Shown here piece after piece: positions 25,718 to 36,599 of a stretch of 64,000 nucleotides of DNA (position 1 is its first letter; each line of letters begins with the position of its first letter). Both the position numbers and the translations under genes were made by a program. Source of the DNA: Paragorgia papillata. Lineage: Eukaryota; Cnidaria; Anthozoa; Scleralcyonacea; Coralliidae. The DNA is taken from the NCBI GenBank assembly GCA_035771165.1, contig JAWNZC010000351.1, forward strand, positions 6,177,001 to 6,241,000. Reading direction: 5' to 3'. The notes under the pieces are model-generated. The model was not told the origin of the DNA, ran no database searches, and saw nothing but the letters and a program-made list of their open reading frames with translations.

Positions 25718-26877
25718 AGGCAGCATCTTGGATGTCAGATCTTAGTCTTTTTTCTCGCGGCCGAACCACAGCAGCCCAAACGAGTGTTGTATTCCTTTTG
25801 TGTTTCCTTTTGATTTCATTTACTTTCCGGAGGGCTGCGTATGTTGACCGTTGGCACAAATTCAAATCGAATACAGTCGCTATAAAATGCATGAGAAATA
25901 TACCAAGACCCATATCAATTCGAAATAAATGTTCTTAACTTGTTTCTGCTTAATTTCTATTTGTTGATGCTTGCGTCTTTCTGACTTCCGAGTCGAGTTT
26001 CAACTATATTTCGACGAGTTCCATTCACGGTCAATTATAACCTCTTTATACTAAAAATAGGTGAAGGCTGGTAACTTTCATGGAAAATATTTCAGACAAC
26101 CCTAATTTAAAGCTCCGTAAAATACACAAAAACCGCTCGATCTCGTGAAAATTGCCATCAGTACATTTGTCAAGAACTGGGCTTTCCGTTCATTGCTCTT
26201 TCAACTTCTTTGCAGCTCGACTGAAACGTTTATACCCACTGGCTTTGGCTTCACAAGCTCTCGCCGTATGCGTATACGAACAACCTGTGTCACCTCAGTT
26301 TGTATGAACATTTCTCGAGCTGCGAAGATGAACTTTTGGGACTTTGGATCGAAAGAGTAATGAACCGAAAGCCAAGTTCTTAACAAATGTATACTGATGG
26401 CAATTTCGGCGAGATCGAGCGGTTTTTGTGGATTTTACTGAGCTTCAAGTGAGGGCCGTCTGAAATATTAGAGAGCTTAAGCAAATACAACGCGAACGTC
26501 AAGGACAACGTCCGTAATAGAATTTTCCTCACACAACAAAGAAGATGAATAATTTTTAGTAATAATAATACCATAGTCATGACGTCAAATCTCTCAGAAT
26601 CCAGGCGTCGCTTCTGATTGGTTATTCTGTGATTATTTAATTACAGGGCCTGCATGGCTCATCTCAGATCAAGATTAACACCAACCGGCTCTTTCTGATC
26701 TGTTTCTCGCGTACTGGCTCGTGCAATTTTGGCACAATTTACAAATATTATACTTGCCGAGTAAATCTTTATAATCACACTCTCTATCGTGTGATTACCT
26801 GTTGAAATTTAACTGACAAGCAAAAGCTAAACACCATATAACTTAATTTTAGTTCTTGAATATATTATCTTTTTCAG

Positions 26878-27179
26878 ATAATCCCCATATTGACGACATT
26901 CGTAATTTAGCTGGCGAACTAAAGATGATCATTCACGTTGGACAACATGAAAACATTGTAAACATTCTTGGTGCGTGTACAAGATATCCAAAACTTTATA
27001 TGATAATTGAGTATTGTGTAAATGGCAGCTTGCGTGAATTCCTACAAAGCAAGAAAGGCTTATTCGAACCAACCTGGGCTGAAGAAGATTTTACTTCAAA
27101 CGAACGGTTCACCATTGCAAATCTTGCAGCGGCTGCAATACAAGTGACCAATGGAATGAAGTTTTTAGCTTCAAGAAAG
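26878..27179 (+). CDS. RTK exon 8: kinase helix C, hinge and short insert
   Basis: Residues 563-663 contain the helix-C region with Glu576 (LAGELKMI), then GQHENIVNILGACT and the hinge IEYCVNGSLREFL, all strongly like FGFR/PDGFR receptors. The kinase insert after the hinge is only about 20 residues (FGFR length, far shorter than PDGFR/KIT/VEGFR). The exon ends in phase 0 at AAG|GTAAAA, just before the catalytic loop, as NGMKFLASRK. Confidence 0.93.
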
Positions 27180-27452
27180 GTAAAATTCAAATTGTATAAA
27201 TTTTGATAGTCGTAGATGTCAAAACCATTTGTAGAGTTTACGAGAAAATCAATGGTACAAAAGTTAATTATGGCGCATTTTAACCGCTTCCGCAAATTAA
27301 TTCGTAATCCTCGAGTCCGGAGCGAGGGTGCTATTAAATCTCGGTGTGAGTCGGGACTGTTTTATACGCGTGTTAAGAAAACTATGTGAACAAAATTGAG
27401 CAGTTTGATTATGTATTTATTCGTATACTGTATATTATGTATGGTAAGGTAC

Positions 27453-27616
27453 AGAGCGTTTTCATCTGACGTCACGGCGGCCATATTGGTGTACCAAAAC
27501 AATGAAATGGCGGCCATATTGGTGTACGGTATGAGAATTAGCTCTTTCTTATGCAAATATTTCGTATTGTTTCACCACCCCAATGGGGCCACCGATCACG
27601 TGAGTGAAAACGCTCT
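27453..27616 (+). mobile_element. 164-bp MITE family M1, copy 1
   Basis: TIR AGAGCGTTTTCA(T/C)C; the other end reads GAGTGAAAACGCTCT. The inside contains CTGACGTCA and two GGCGGCCATATTGGTGTAC tracts. A near-identical copy lies inverted at 52329-52492. Intron 8 of the kinase gene. Confidence 0.85.
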
Positions 27617-27620
27617 ATAG

Positions 27621-28552
27621 ACTAGTCTCCTTCGCAGCCGTCAGTTCGGGTTCGTTCTCACTCCCCTCAACTACCGGCTGCTTACCCGAGCAGTAAATTC
27701 CTTTCCAATTGTTGACCAATCAGAGTCAGACTTCCAATTTCTGGAAACCTGACCTCCGACCTTGAGCTAGCCTTGAGCTGCCGTTTCAATCTTCGAAGTT
27801 TGAACCAATATTTCGGAAATTATTGCTTATAATTTAGTAAAAATTTTGCGTAAATGGAATCAATGAGATGATGTTGTAACTGTGAATCGCAATATGAATA
27901 CATGCATGTACATGAAATAAAGTTAAAAGCGCCACTGCATGGAATATGAATCTGAATAACATTGAGGTTGCTAGCCAGACATGGCCAGACATCCCCGTAA
28001 AATTTATTATCCACTAGATACATTTCGCCAACACCTCTAGCTTTTTTAAAACTTTTCGCACAGAATTATTTACACGACCAGCAAGAACATATTCATACCA
28101 TTCTTCGTAAATTTTGTAAAGCTCTGAGCTATAGTAAGCGAAATATTAGCTTTCAAGTAAACTAATTCGGGCAGTCGCTTCAGACACTATAAAACCGTAA
28201 ACACCTTTCAGCTTTTGTTTACAATCTTAAATTTCTCTCAACGCTCTTACACTTTACACTGACTTTCACGCTTATTTGTTTGCATAGGCAGCAAGAACAT
28301 AATCAAAACAATATTCTTCATAAATTTCGTGAAGTTCTAGGCTAAACTTTTCAAAATATTAGCTTTCGACTAAACAAATTTCACATAACACTAGCCATAG
28401 CACTAGCCCAGGACGGCTTTATTTAGCACGACAATGGTGTAATTTCATTGGCCCATGTACACAAAGAGAATGGAATGTATAGCTCTCGGGTGAGCAGACG
28501 TTAGTTTGGGGAGGTAAGAGCGAGCCATAAGAACGTCTGCGAAGGAGGCTAG
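27621..28552. mobile_element. ~930-bp TIR element family M2, copy 1
   Basis: The ends ACTAGTCTCCTTCGCAG and CTGCGAAGGAGGCTAG are inverted. The internal sequence matches 42838-44254 in reverse orientation (for example AAATTTCGTGAAGTTCTAGG and TTTCACGCTTATTTGTTTGC). There is no protein; it is non-autonomous. It abuts MITE M1 with four intervening bases. Confidence 0.8.
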
Positions 28553-28782
28553 GTATAGACTTGCGCGGTTAAACATTTTTGGGCACTGGTAAAAATGAGA
28601 CAGAAAAAAATTACGTCAATATTTAGGTCACTTAATGATGTTAAAAAAATAAACCATTGCTATTAGAAAACTATTTATAAAATAGATAAAAGTTCATATG
28701 GGCTGACTAGCTCTTATATATGAATCTATGATGCAATGATTCGTGCCTAATTAACCACTCCATGCATATAGTACACGCAGAC

Positions 28783-29090
28783 GTATTACGAGCAACAAAT
28801 TGCTGCAACATTGTTGCGTTGCAAGTCGAAAAGCGTTGTTGCACGTATTACCACCCACTTTGTCACGCAACAAAATTTCGTTGTTCCAAGTTGAAACAGC
28901 ATGTTGCAGCAAGTAGAACTGGCGTCTACTTTTTTCAACATTTTTTTTCAACTTGCAACAACAAAATTTTGTTGCGTGACAATGTTTAGGGTGAATGGGT
29001 GGTAATACGTGCAACAACGCTTTTCAAATTCACCAACGCAACATTGTTGCGAGACAAATTACAGCAATTTGTTGCCGGTATTACCTCACC
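28783..29090. mobile_element. ~300-bp fold-back MITE
   Basis: ACGTATTACGAGCAACAAATTG.. pairs with ..CAATTTGTTGCCGGTATTAC; the inner arms AAAAGCGTTGTTGCACGTAT and ATACGTGCAACAACGCTTTT are exact inverted copies. Intron 8. Confidence 0.75.
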
Positions 29091-29203
29091 TTTAGTTGGT
29101 CAAATGTTTTTTGTTGTCATTCTTAAGTCTTATTCTGACAAACGGCATGCATTTATTTTCTATCTCTTAAGTTAAGTAGGTAATATTTCATAAACGAGTG
29201 GGA

Positions 29204-29458
29204 GTGTTTTACCATATGCAGGGGTTACAAACACGAGAGGACAATGAAAATCACGAGGCCGTTATAACCAAGTAATTTTCATTGTTCTCGAGTGTTTGTA
29301 AAACATGAGAGAATAATGAAAATCACGAGGCTGCAAGCCGAGTGATTTTTATTGTTTTCGAATGTTTTACAAACACGAGAGAACATTAAAGATTACGAGG
29401 TAATAGGCCGAGTGATTTTTGTTGCTCTCGAGTGTTTGAAACCCCTGGTAAAACACGA
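29204..29458. mobile_element. ~250-bp element with three serial hairpins
   Basis: The outer ends GTGTTTTACCATATGCAGGGG and CCCCTGGTAAAACAC are inverted. Inside, the unit ACACGAGAG.A.AATGAAAATCACGAGG followed by its inverted partner (AGTGATTTTTATTGTTTTCG..) repeats three times. Intron 8. Confidence 0.7.
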
Positions 29459-29785
29459 TACACGAATATATGAAATAGCTTCTCAATTATAGTTCTGGGA
29501 CTTGGTGATATTAATTGGTGCATATTAGATTTATAGACAATGGTTACACGTTCACTTTATAATTAAGAAATGTAGTAATAAACGGTTCTTTGTTTGTGCC
29601 GTTTATTATCTGGTTTCTTAAATATAAATTCAGTTACGCGACCTTTACCGGGTTTCAAATCTCATACACATGACCAAATATTTTTCTCTTATTGGCTAAT
29701 TAGCTCATGAATTATTAATGCATTTGAGAAATAATTATAAAGCATATATAAAGGCAATCAAAAAGTCTATTATCTTTTTCCACAG

Positions 29786-29979
29786 TGCGTTCATCGTGAT
29801 CTTGCTGCGCGTAACGTATTAGTTACCGAAAACTATGTAATGAAAGTAGCTGATTTTGGAATGGCAAGAAATGTACTCGATAAAGGCAACTACGTATCAT
29901 CTACACAAGGATATCTTCCTGTGAAGTGGATGGCTTTAGAATCCATACTCCAAAATGTGTATACTGAAGAGAGTGATGT
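29786..29979 (+). CDS. RTK exon 9: catalytic loop and activation loop
   Basis: Residues 664-728 begin with VHRDLAARN (HRD aspartate D668) and continue through DFG (686-688) to [10 protein letters not shown]. The activation loop has tyrosines at 699 and 706 rather than the YY pair of FGFR, and reads ALE where most kinases have APE (as in MET and some other RTKs). The acceptor is TTTCCACAG; the donor after GAT GT is GTAAGT, in phase 2. Confidence 0.95.
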
Positions 29980-30059
29980 GTAAGTACACTGCATACGAAC
30001 ATAAAACTAATGAACTATACGAGTAACCTGATGAAATAAAACAAAACAGGGGTTAAACT

Positions 30060-30332
30060 AAACTAACCTTATTTATACTGGATAACTCTATCAGTTATAT
30101 CTAAACTGTTATCCTCAGAGGTCCAGTAAGGGCCTACCCTCATTGGTCCAGTGTTACTACAGGAGGAAACCGGAGTACCCGGAGGAAACCTGTGGTGTTT
30201 AGTAGAGTCAAACTAGAAACACTCTTCCAGCCGAAGTGAATTTTTTGAAGTGAAGATAACTGCACCTTGCAGGAATCGAACCCGGCTCGCAGAGGTGAAA
30301 GTCACGTGCACTAACCACTGTGCCACCAACAC
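30060..30332 (-). repeat. tRNA-derived SINE
   Basis: The minus strand begins GGTGGCACAGTGGTTAGTGC (box A, 30311-30325) and has GGTTCGATTCC (box B, 30282-30292), spaced as in a tRNA-derived pol III promoter. The body carries TTTCCTCCGGGTACTCCGGT with a second TTTCCTCC, a motif common in invertebrate SINE bodies. Intron 9, antisense. Confidence 0.7.
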
Positions 30333-30602
30333 TTTCTGCTTGAAAGTAGCCAATCAAATGCTTGGGGAGCAAACTGATAATTATTGAGATGCAAATATGT
30401 TAAATCATTTGCTATTTTTACAGATCAGTAAACAGACTAAAGAAAGATTATTACGATTTTTTCTATACCCAAAAAGACAACAAATTTTAAGAAAATTTTT
30501 AAATCCAAAATTGTGCTGGTTGTTGAGATATTTAAAGCAGACTCGGCGCGGGCACTTCCCTCTTCCCAGTCTATACATAGCGTTATATATACTTACTACT
30601 TA

Positions 30603-31560
30603 TTGACCGAGCGTGAGGTCAGTACTATTTAACAGTTATACCATGAACTCGAGTTGTATATGAGCTCATAGCCAACGAGGCGCTTCGCCGAGTTGGCTAT
30701 TAGTTCGTATACAACTAGAGCGAATGGTATAACTGTTTTATTATATAGCCAAGCACTGTACAAGAGACAAAATTACAGCGAAATGTTGGAAAAAACAAAC
30801 TTCCGGCATAGGCAACTAATACTTCCGCCACGCTGAGCTGTTCGGTAAACAGCTTCGAAATATTGTATAAATGTTGCTCGAGAGGCAAAAAATGTGTTAA
30901 GCAGATCAACAAAAAAGATTAAAAGGTACCTTTATGAAGTCAAAAGCTGGGTCAGTTGTTTATATTAGCGTTGCTGTCGTGAAAAAGGTTTTAATTTCAT
31001 GCAAAAATGAAACTGAAACACCTTCGGCAGTGAAACTAAATTACTTAGTTGGTTGTTTTTGAAAAAGAACATGCTTTTTACTACTCCAAGTGCTTATCTA
31101 AATAAAAAAAGTATCTTTACTGGTAAACTCCTACGAAATGTGTCTTGTAAGCTTGATTTTAACCGTGAGTTTCTTTGTTTGGCAACAAATTAATATCAAC
31201 CTGTTAATTTAGTCGGGTTTTTGAAGTAAAAAGACGTAATTTTTAGGTGCATTTTACCATTTAACATGCTAAATTGTGTATTTGTTAATGTATTTTTACA
31301 CAATGTTGTTTTTTATACATTGGTTTGAGCGTGTTGATGTTTTTCTGTATAAAAATCCGTCAATTTGAACTCTTTTCGGCAGTTTAAAAAAACATGCCGC
31401 CATCTTGTTTTTCCTCTACTAGTAGGATATGAGCTGATAGCCTGGTAGTAGGGAACCAATCAGATTGCGCAAAAGCTCATATCCGATAGCATGCTATATA
31501 ATAAAGTGAAATATCGGACCAACATTTTTAGTACGGACCGATATTTCACTAGTACAGACC
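30603..31560. repeat. Dispersed repeat R1, copy 2
   Basis: Nearly intact copy of the family split at 1-4145. It starts at TTGACCGAGCGTGAGGTCAG and ends in the inverted tract TGAAATATCGGACC..GGACCGATATTTCACTAGTAC (31505-31556). An inverted GTTATACC..AGCTC pair lies at its left end (30634 and 30720). A small fragment recurs at 39172-39225. Confidence 0.7.
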
Positions 31561-31930
31561 GAACAAGCCAGGTCAATATAAGTAGTTCATATGACTACAA
31601 GAGTTGTAAACGTTCTGTGAAAACTTTAGAAAGTGTCAGGCTCGTATTCGCCACCATCTTTCTTGCGAACTAAACCAAAATGGCATATGTTCCCCCATTT
31701 TTAAAATACTTTCCGTTTATATAGAATCCTCCACTTTCTACCCCATTCCCAAATAGCATTTTTCAATTGCTTTTGTTTGACATATCGCTCAAGGTTGTAC
31801 GTTACGTAGTTGAATAAAAAACATTTGAAATTATATAATATTTGTGAGAAGTAAATGTTTGATATTATTACGAACATTGCTACGAACATTTTGAACATTT
31901 TAAAAAGTTTCACATATCATGGAAACTTAA

Positions 31931-32470
31931 AGGGTATTGGCAATAAAAATTAAGTTTGTCTCATTAAAAAGAACTCGCCAAATGGTATAAGAAGACCTTT
32001 TGTAATTTTTCTGTATCTTTCTGGTGTTTTGAAATATTTCGACGAAAGACAGCGTGCTGTCCGCCATCTTGTTGTAATATTGGGTCTAATTAACTAGGAA
32101 ATTGGCGACGTCACAAGCAGGGTAAACCTGATGAAATTACTCCGTGGGTGCACAAATTTCTACGGAAAGCTTTTTAAATGTTGTGGGTCAATTTAAAATG
32201 GAAATAGCGCAACAACAAAAACGAGTTTCTAGCTCATAATGTCATAAGGTTGGCAAGATAAAAATTTCACTTTACCCTGCCTATGTCGTCACATGCATAA
32301 TTTTGCATATCGAAAATAATTCCAAGATGGCGGACAGCACGCTGCACGCTGAGTTTGGTCGAAATATTTCCAAAACCAAAACAGATACGGAAAAATTGTA
32401 AAAGGTCTTCTTACACCATTTGACGAGTTCTTTCAAATGAGATAAACTTAATTTTTATTGCCAATACCCT
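31931..32470. mobile_element. 540-bp fold-back MITE, TSD TTAA (family M3)
   Basis: TIR AGGGTATTGGCAATAAAAAT with its exact inverse at 32451-32470, flanked by TTAA on both sides. The arms extend about 130 bp (CGAAATATTTC, AGCGTGCTGTCCGCCATCTT). TTAA duplication is typical of piggyBac or Kolobok superfamilies. Intron 9, ending about 250 bp before exon 10. Confidence 0.85.
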
Positions 32471-32716
32471 TTAAACTATACATCAAATGAAAGCTTAACA
32501 CAATTTCTAACAACATAACTGCACGATATATTTCAACAATGAGTAGTTCTGAAATATTATCGATCTTGTTGCATTTATAAAATTCTCTCATGGGTCCGGA
32601 ACGGCAGATTCCAGACCGCTCAGGAACCAATCAAATTGCTGGATTCCACGTTCCAGACCGCTCACGAAAATAGTCATATAATAAAGTATAATATTGTTAC
32701 TATTCGTTATATTAAG

Positions 32717-32963
32717 ATGGTCCTTTGGTATATTACTTTGGGAGATGATAACACTTGGTAACACCCCATATCCATCAATTCCTGTTCAACAACTCATTTG
32801 TTATCTAAGTGATGGCGTAAGAATGGAAAGACCTGAACATTGTCCAGTTGAACTCTACCGAGTTATGTTAAACTGTTGGAATGAAAATCCAAAAGAACGT
32901 CCTTCTTTCGAACAACTTCAGACCAACATCATAGATTTACGTCAAGAGAGAATTACTGAAGTA
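32717..32963 (+). CDS. RTK exon 10: kinase C-lobe
   Basis: The split Val728 codon is completed here, followed by WSFGILLWEMITLGNTPYP, a hallmark of the RTK helix F region, and ending with CW..NPKERPSF and the last helix. This exon completes the kinase domain. The donor is GTA|GTAAGT, in phase 0. Two TTAA-flanked MITEs lie in the introns on either side. Confidence 0.93.
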
Positions 32964-33119
32964 GTAAGTTTATGTTTTCGATTTCTACAACCATGACTAT
33001 ATAATAGTTTTGTAGTTATACGGTATGTTAAACAGCTGCATGAATGTCTTTTTGTAGATCAGAATGAAATATGAAATAGTATAATGTGCTAAACTCTGCA
33101 TGCTTGCTTGCATGCTTGT

Positions 33120-34845
33120 ATTATTTTTATTTATTTATTTATTTATTTGGTTTTCGTGTAGTATACACGAGGCAAGAGACAACAGGGTTATGACGCTCTA
33201 ATCAAGGTCTCTTCCCTTAAACAAATATTGTTACAAATATATACAATAATTGCAAGTTAAGAATACTTATGTTGAGCTATAAAATTACAGAAACGTCATC
33301 ACAGTCACATCATTAAGATTACATATACTACTTACAATCAACGACACATACAAAATATAGTTCTACTAACAACAAATTCTGAAGTTTGTTGAGTCAAGGT
33401 TTCTCATACAACTACAGTTTGGACAAACTGAGCGCCAGGTTGATCAAAGGTACTTTGAAGAAAAGCAAAGTATCCTTCTTTTAAATATTTTTAAAATTTG
33501 TTGTAAACGTTTATTTCTTTTGTTTGGTCAGAAAGATTGTTCCACACCCTGGATGATCTTAAAAAAAACTGTTCTGGAAATGTTTGGTCCGAGTTTTTGG
33601 TATTTTAAAATTTCGGCGTTCATTTGAGTGCCTGAGATTGTTAACTGGTAAATTCAAGAGGTATCGTGGTAGATCAATTTTGTATTTTCTATTTAAACAG
33701 CCATGTAGAAAGAGTAAGTCCTTGATTTCATGCCAGTATGAGAGCGGAAGAAGTTTGGTTTTCAATAATCGTTCTTTATAAGGTAGAGTAAGCCTCTGTG
33801 TGCCAAGAATATAAGAGGTAGCCCGCCTGTGTACGCCTTCGATTGGCCAGACCATGTTTCGCTCGCGTAGTCCACATGGGGACGAACAAAAGTCAAGTAG
33901 AGCAACCTTTTGGAATTAACACTAAATGACTTTGTATTCCTCTTCAGTAGTCCCAGCATTCTTTGTGCTTTGTCAACAACGTTGCTTGTTTGTGACTTCC
34001 ACTTGAGGTCAGACGTAACCAACACTCCAAGGTCCTTCTGAGTTGATGTCGATTTTAGAGCATGGCTACCTAGCTTATATTCAAAGCACACCGGATTCTT
34101 TCTTCTGGTGAAGGTAAGTGATTCGCATTTGAGCTCACTAAATTTCAGTCGCCATTGTTGACTCCAGTCATGAAGAAGGTTCAGGTCGGCTTGTAGAGAC
34201 ATGGCATCTGTAGTCAAAAACACACAGCGCTCAAGAACTTTAGAGATGATGCAAAGAAGAGATACAGGACGGTAGTTAGACACAAGTTCTTTATCTCCTT
34301 TTTTGTGCACAGGAACGACGTGAGCATACTTCCACTGGGATGGTAAGCTACCAAGCTTAAGAGATCTGTCAAACAAACAACATAACGAAGGAGCAATTTC
34401 AAAGGCACATTCCTTGAGTATTCTAGCAGGAATACCATCCGGACCATGCGCTTTGTTGGGGTCAAGTTGGTATAACACTCTCGCAACATCTTCGCTGGTT
34501 AAGACAATATCCTCCAAAAGAGATTCAGAATTGCAGTTTGCATTGAAGTCTGGAATAGACAAATCATCGGAGGAGGCAGTAAAGGACGAAAAAAAGTAGT
34601 TGTTAAAAACCTGAGCTTTTTTCGGGTTCTGGTATTGCGAATTATTAGGTTTTACTGTATTAGCAATGGAACCAGTTTTGGTGCGTGCTTTTAAGTAAGA
34701 GCACGGTACTTTTCCCAGATAAAATTGTTGGCATTTCTGCCACGGGATAACGCTTTTTTTCTAGTAGAGTTCTTTAGGTGAAGAAGATGTAATATTTCAC
34801 CGTTGATCCATGGAGGATTGATTATTGACGTTTTTTATCTCTTAT
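33120..34845 (-). mobile_element. CR1-like LINE with internally deleted reverse transcriptase
   Basis: The minus-strand frame 33762-34562 reads AHGPDGIPARILKECAFEIA, WKYAHVVPVHKKGDKELVSNYRPVSLL (RT fingers) and then jumps within VLERCVFLTTDAMSLQADLN to the thumb region LLHDWSQQWRLKFSELKC. The central palm, including the YADD motif, is missing. The C-terminal part continues at 33559-33855 (GVHRRATSYILG). The linker region can be seen to 34845. The 3' end carries a (TTTA)n-type tail at 33120-33150. Antisense in intron 10. Confidence 0.85.
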
Positions 34846-35476
34846 GTGTCGTAAAAAGTATACAACAGAATGATAGAAAACTGGATCCTTGTGTTCAAGC
34901 ATTGTATATGCATAACCTGTGTCCCAGAAGGCGTGTGTATGCATGGTATGGAGCACAAGCAGTAGACAGTACCACAATTTATATATACCTGCACTGAATT
35001 GCAGAGGCTGTTTCCATGTCTCGCGGTGATGAATAATATAAATTAGAATTTTAGATTTACAAAAGATTTTTAAAGATTATACACATCAAAAATGTATAAT
35101 TAAAAGTTGAGTATTAGAAAAGGTACGCAATTGAATATACTCGGAGCACTCTGAACTTGAATTTGGTTATTTTACATCAGCTTTGTTGATACATCATCGA
35201 CGTGTTTGTGTTGCCAAAACGAACAACGAATACGTGAATATTTAGCTTCTCATCTTTCAAATCTGAGTAAAACGGACTTTGCATTGTAAAACATACACTA
35301 ATTAAGTCTTATAAAGAATACTAACTGTATGTTAAATATTTACCTTTATGCATCTTACATGTTACTGGTGCGTGATGGGCATATATTACTAAAATTTTGT
35401 GTATTTAGCATTTATACACTTAATTAATGATAAATTATATAAAGAACCAACATTGGTAGTGTGACAAATGTATTAA

Positions 35477-35933
35477 AGTGGTTTTCTGATGAAAATATTG
35501 TTGGCAATATTTTTGCATAATCCTGCAGATGTCATGGTAGTTAGTAATAGTGCAAAGTTTCATTTCAAAATTCGTTGAAGAATAGGTGATCTTCTACGTG
35601 TAAAGTTTGTATATTGGAGCGCCGCCACTAAAGTGGCCGAGCTTGAGAAGAATGAGTCGAGGAAGCTTATGACGTCATAGACTCAATAACAACAATGAGC
35701 CTTTTGTTGACAACAACAATGATCTTTTACTTTTGTTGAGGCTATGACGTCATACGTTCTCCTCAACTCATTCTTCTCAAACACGGCCAATTTAATGGCG
35801 GCGCTTCAAATACGAACTTCGCACGTAAAATACAATTAACTTTAACTTTGTTTTTTTGAGTTTCGAAATAAAACTTTCCACAATTATCAAGTACCAGAAA
35901 CATTACCAGCAAAATTTACATCAGAGAACCACT
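35477..35933. mobile_element. 457-bp fold-back MITE, TSD TTAA (family M4)
   Basis: TIR AGTGGTT(T/C)TCTGATG at both ends, flanked by TTAA (35473-35476 and 35934-35937). The inner arms contain TTGAGAAGAATGAGT, GACGTCATA and GGCGGCGC inverted pairs. Intron 10. Confidence 0.8.
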
Positions 35934-36161
35934 TTAACTATATTAAAATGTTACAAATTTAATGTTATATGTTTATAAAAATTAAGACGTATCAATCTAA
36001 TTATTAGTAATATTAGAATTATGTACGTCAATAAAGAAAAACTGAGTTAAACATTAATAAAATGATAATTATGGGACAGTGAACTCGGGTGGAGAATAAT
36101 AATAAGGTGTTACTCCGAGTGACGAACCATACCGGACAAGTAGAGAAAACTCTAATTGGTC

Positions 36162-36229
36162 CGGCTGGGATTCGAACCCGCGACCTTCGGTTTACTATCC
36201 GATGCTCTACCAACTGAGCTACAGGTCAG
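36162..36229 (-). tRNA. tRNA-Thr(AGU)-like sequence, probably a pseudogene
   Basis: The minus strand reads GACCTGTAGCTCAGTTGGTA (box A), loop ATAGTAA and GGTTCGAATCC (box B). Relative to the other arm the anticodon stem has lost a base (TCGG..ACCGA around the loop), so folding is damaged. The acceptor ends GACC / GGACC do not pair fully. Confidence 0.55.
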
Positions 36230-36471
36230 TGGGAGCTGAAGGTCGGATGATAGTACTTAGGCTATTTGATATTTCGAAACAGACTACTGTAGTTTCTTCA
36301 ATATCTAGACAACAGACTACATATACATTTACTTGTCCGGTATGGACATTCATTCGAAATCGTCTTGTAATGAAGACAGACGACTGTTGTCTAGATATTG
36401 AAGAGACTAGTCTGTTTCGAAATATCAAATAGCCTATGTATATTATCATTCGACCTTCAGCTCCCAACTTG

Positions 36472-36542
36472 ACCTGTAGCTCAGTTGGTAGAGCATCAAA
36501 CTAGTAAACCGAAGGTCGCGGGTTCGAATCCCAGCCGGGCTA
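36472..36542 (+). tRNA. tRNA-Thr(AGU)-like sequence, second arm
   Basis: GACCTGTAGCTCAGTTGGTA (box A), anticodon loop CTAGTAA (anticodon AGT) and GGTTCGAATCCC (box B). The 5' side of the anticodon stem is mutated (TCAAA against ACCGA), so only part of the stem forms. It is either a decayed tRNA or the head of a mobile repeat. Confidence 0.55.
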
Positions 36543-36599
36543 AGTAGAGTCCGGTATGGTTCATCACTCGGAGGAGTAACACCTTATTATTATTAATAA

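Larger units (their letters stand above)
36098..36590. mobile_element. ~0.5-kb palindromic element with tRNA-Thr-like arms
   Basis: The outer arms AATAATAATAAGGTGTTACT.. and ..AGTAACACCTTATTATTATT are exact inverted ends, and each arm contains a tRNA-like sequence. The inner arms (TATTTGATATTTCGAAACAG / CTGTTTCGAAATATCAAATA) continue the palindrome to a centre near 36345. Intron 10. Confidence 0.8.

Noticed and set aside
32948..32996. Extension of kinase exon 10 past the GTAAGT donor to a stop (VSLCFRFLQP)
   Set aside because: A consensus donor is followed by a matching phase-0 terminal exon; the read-through end looks like intron translation.
36162..36542. Two functional tRNA-Thr genes
   Set aside because: Both anticodon stems are damaged and both lie in the arms of a repeat; better described as tRNA-like.
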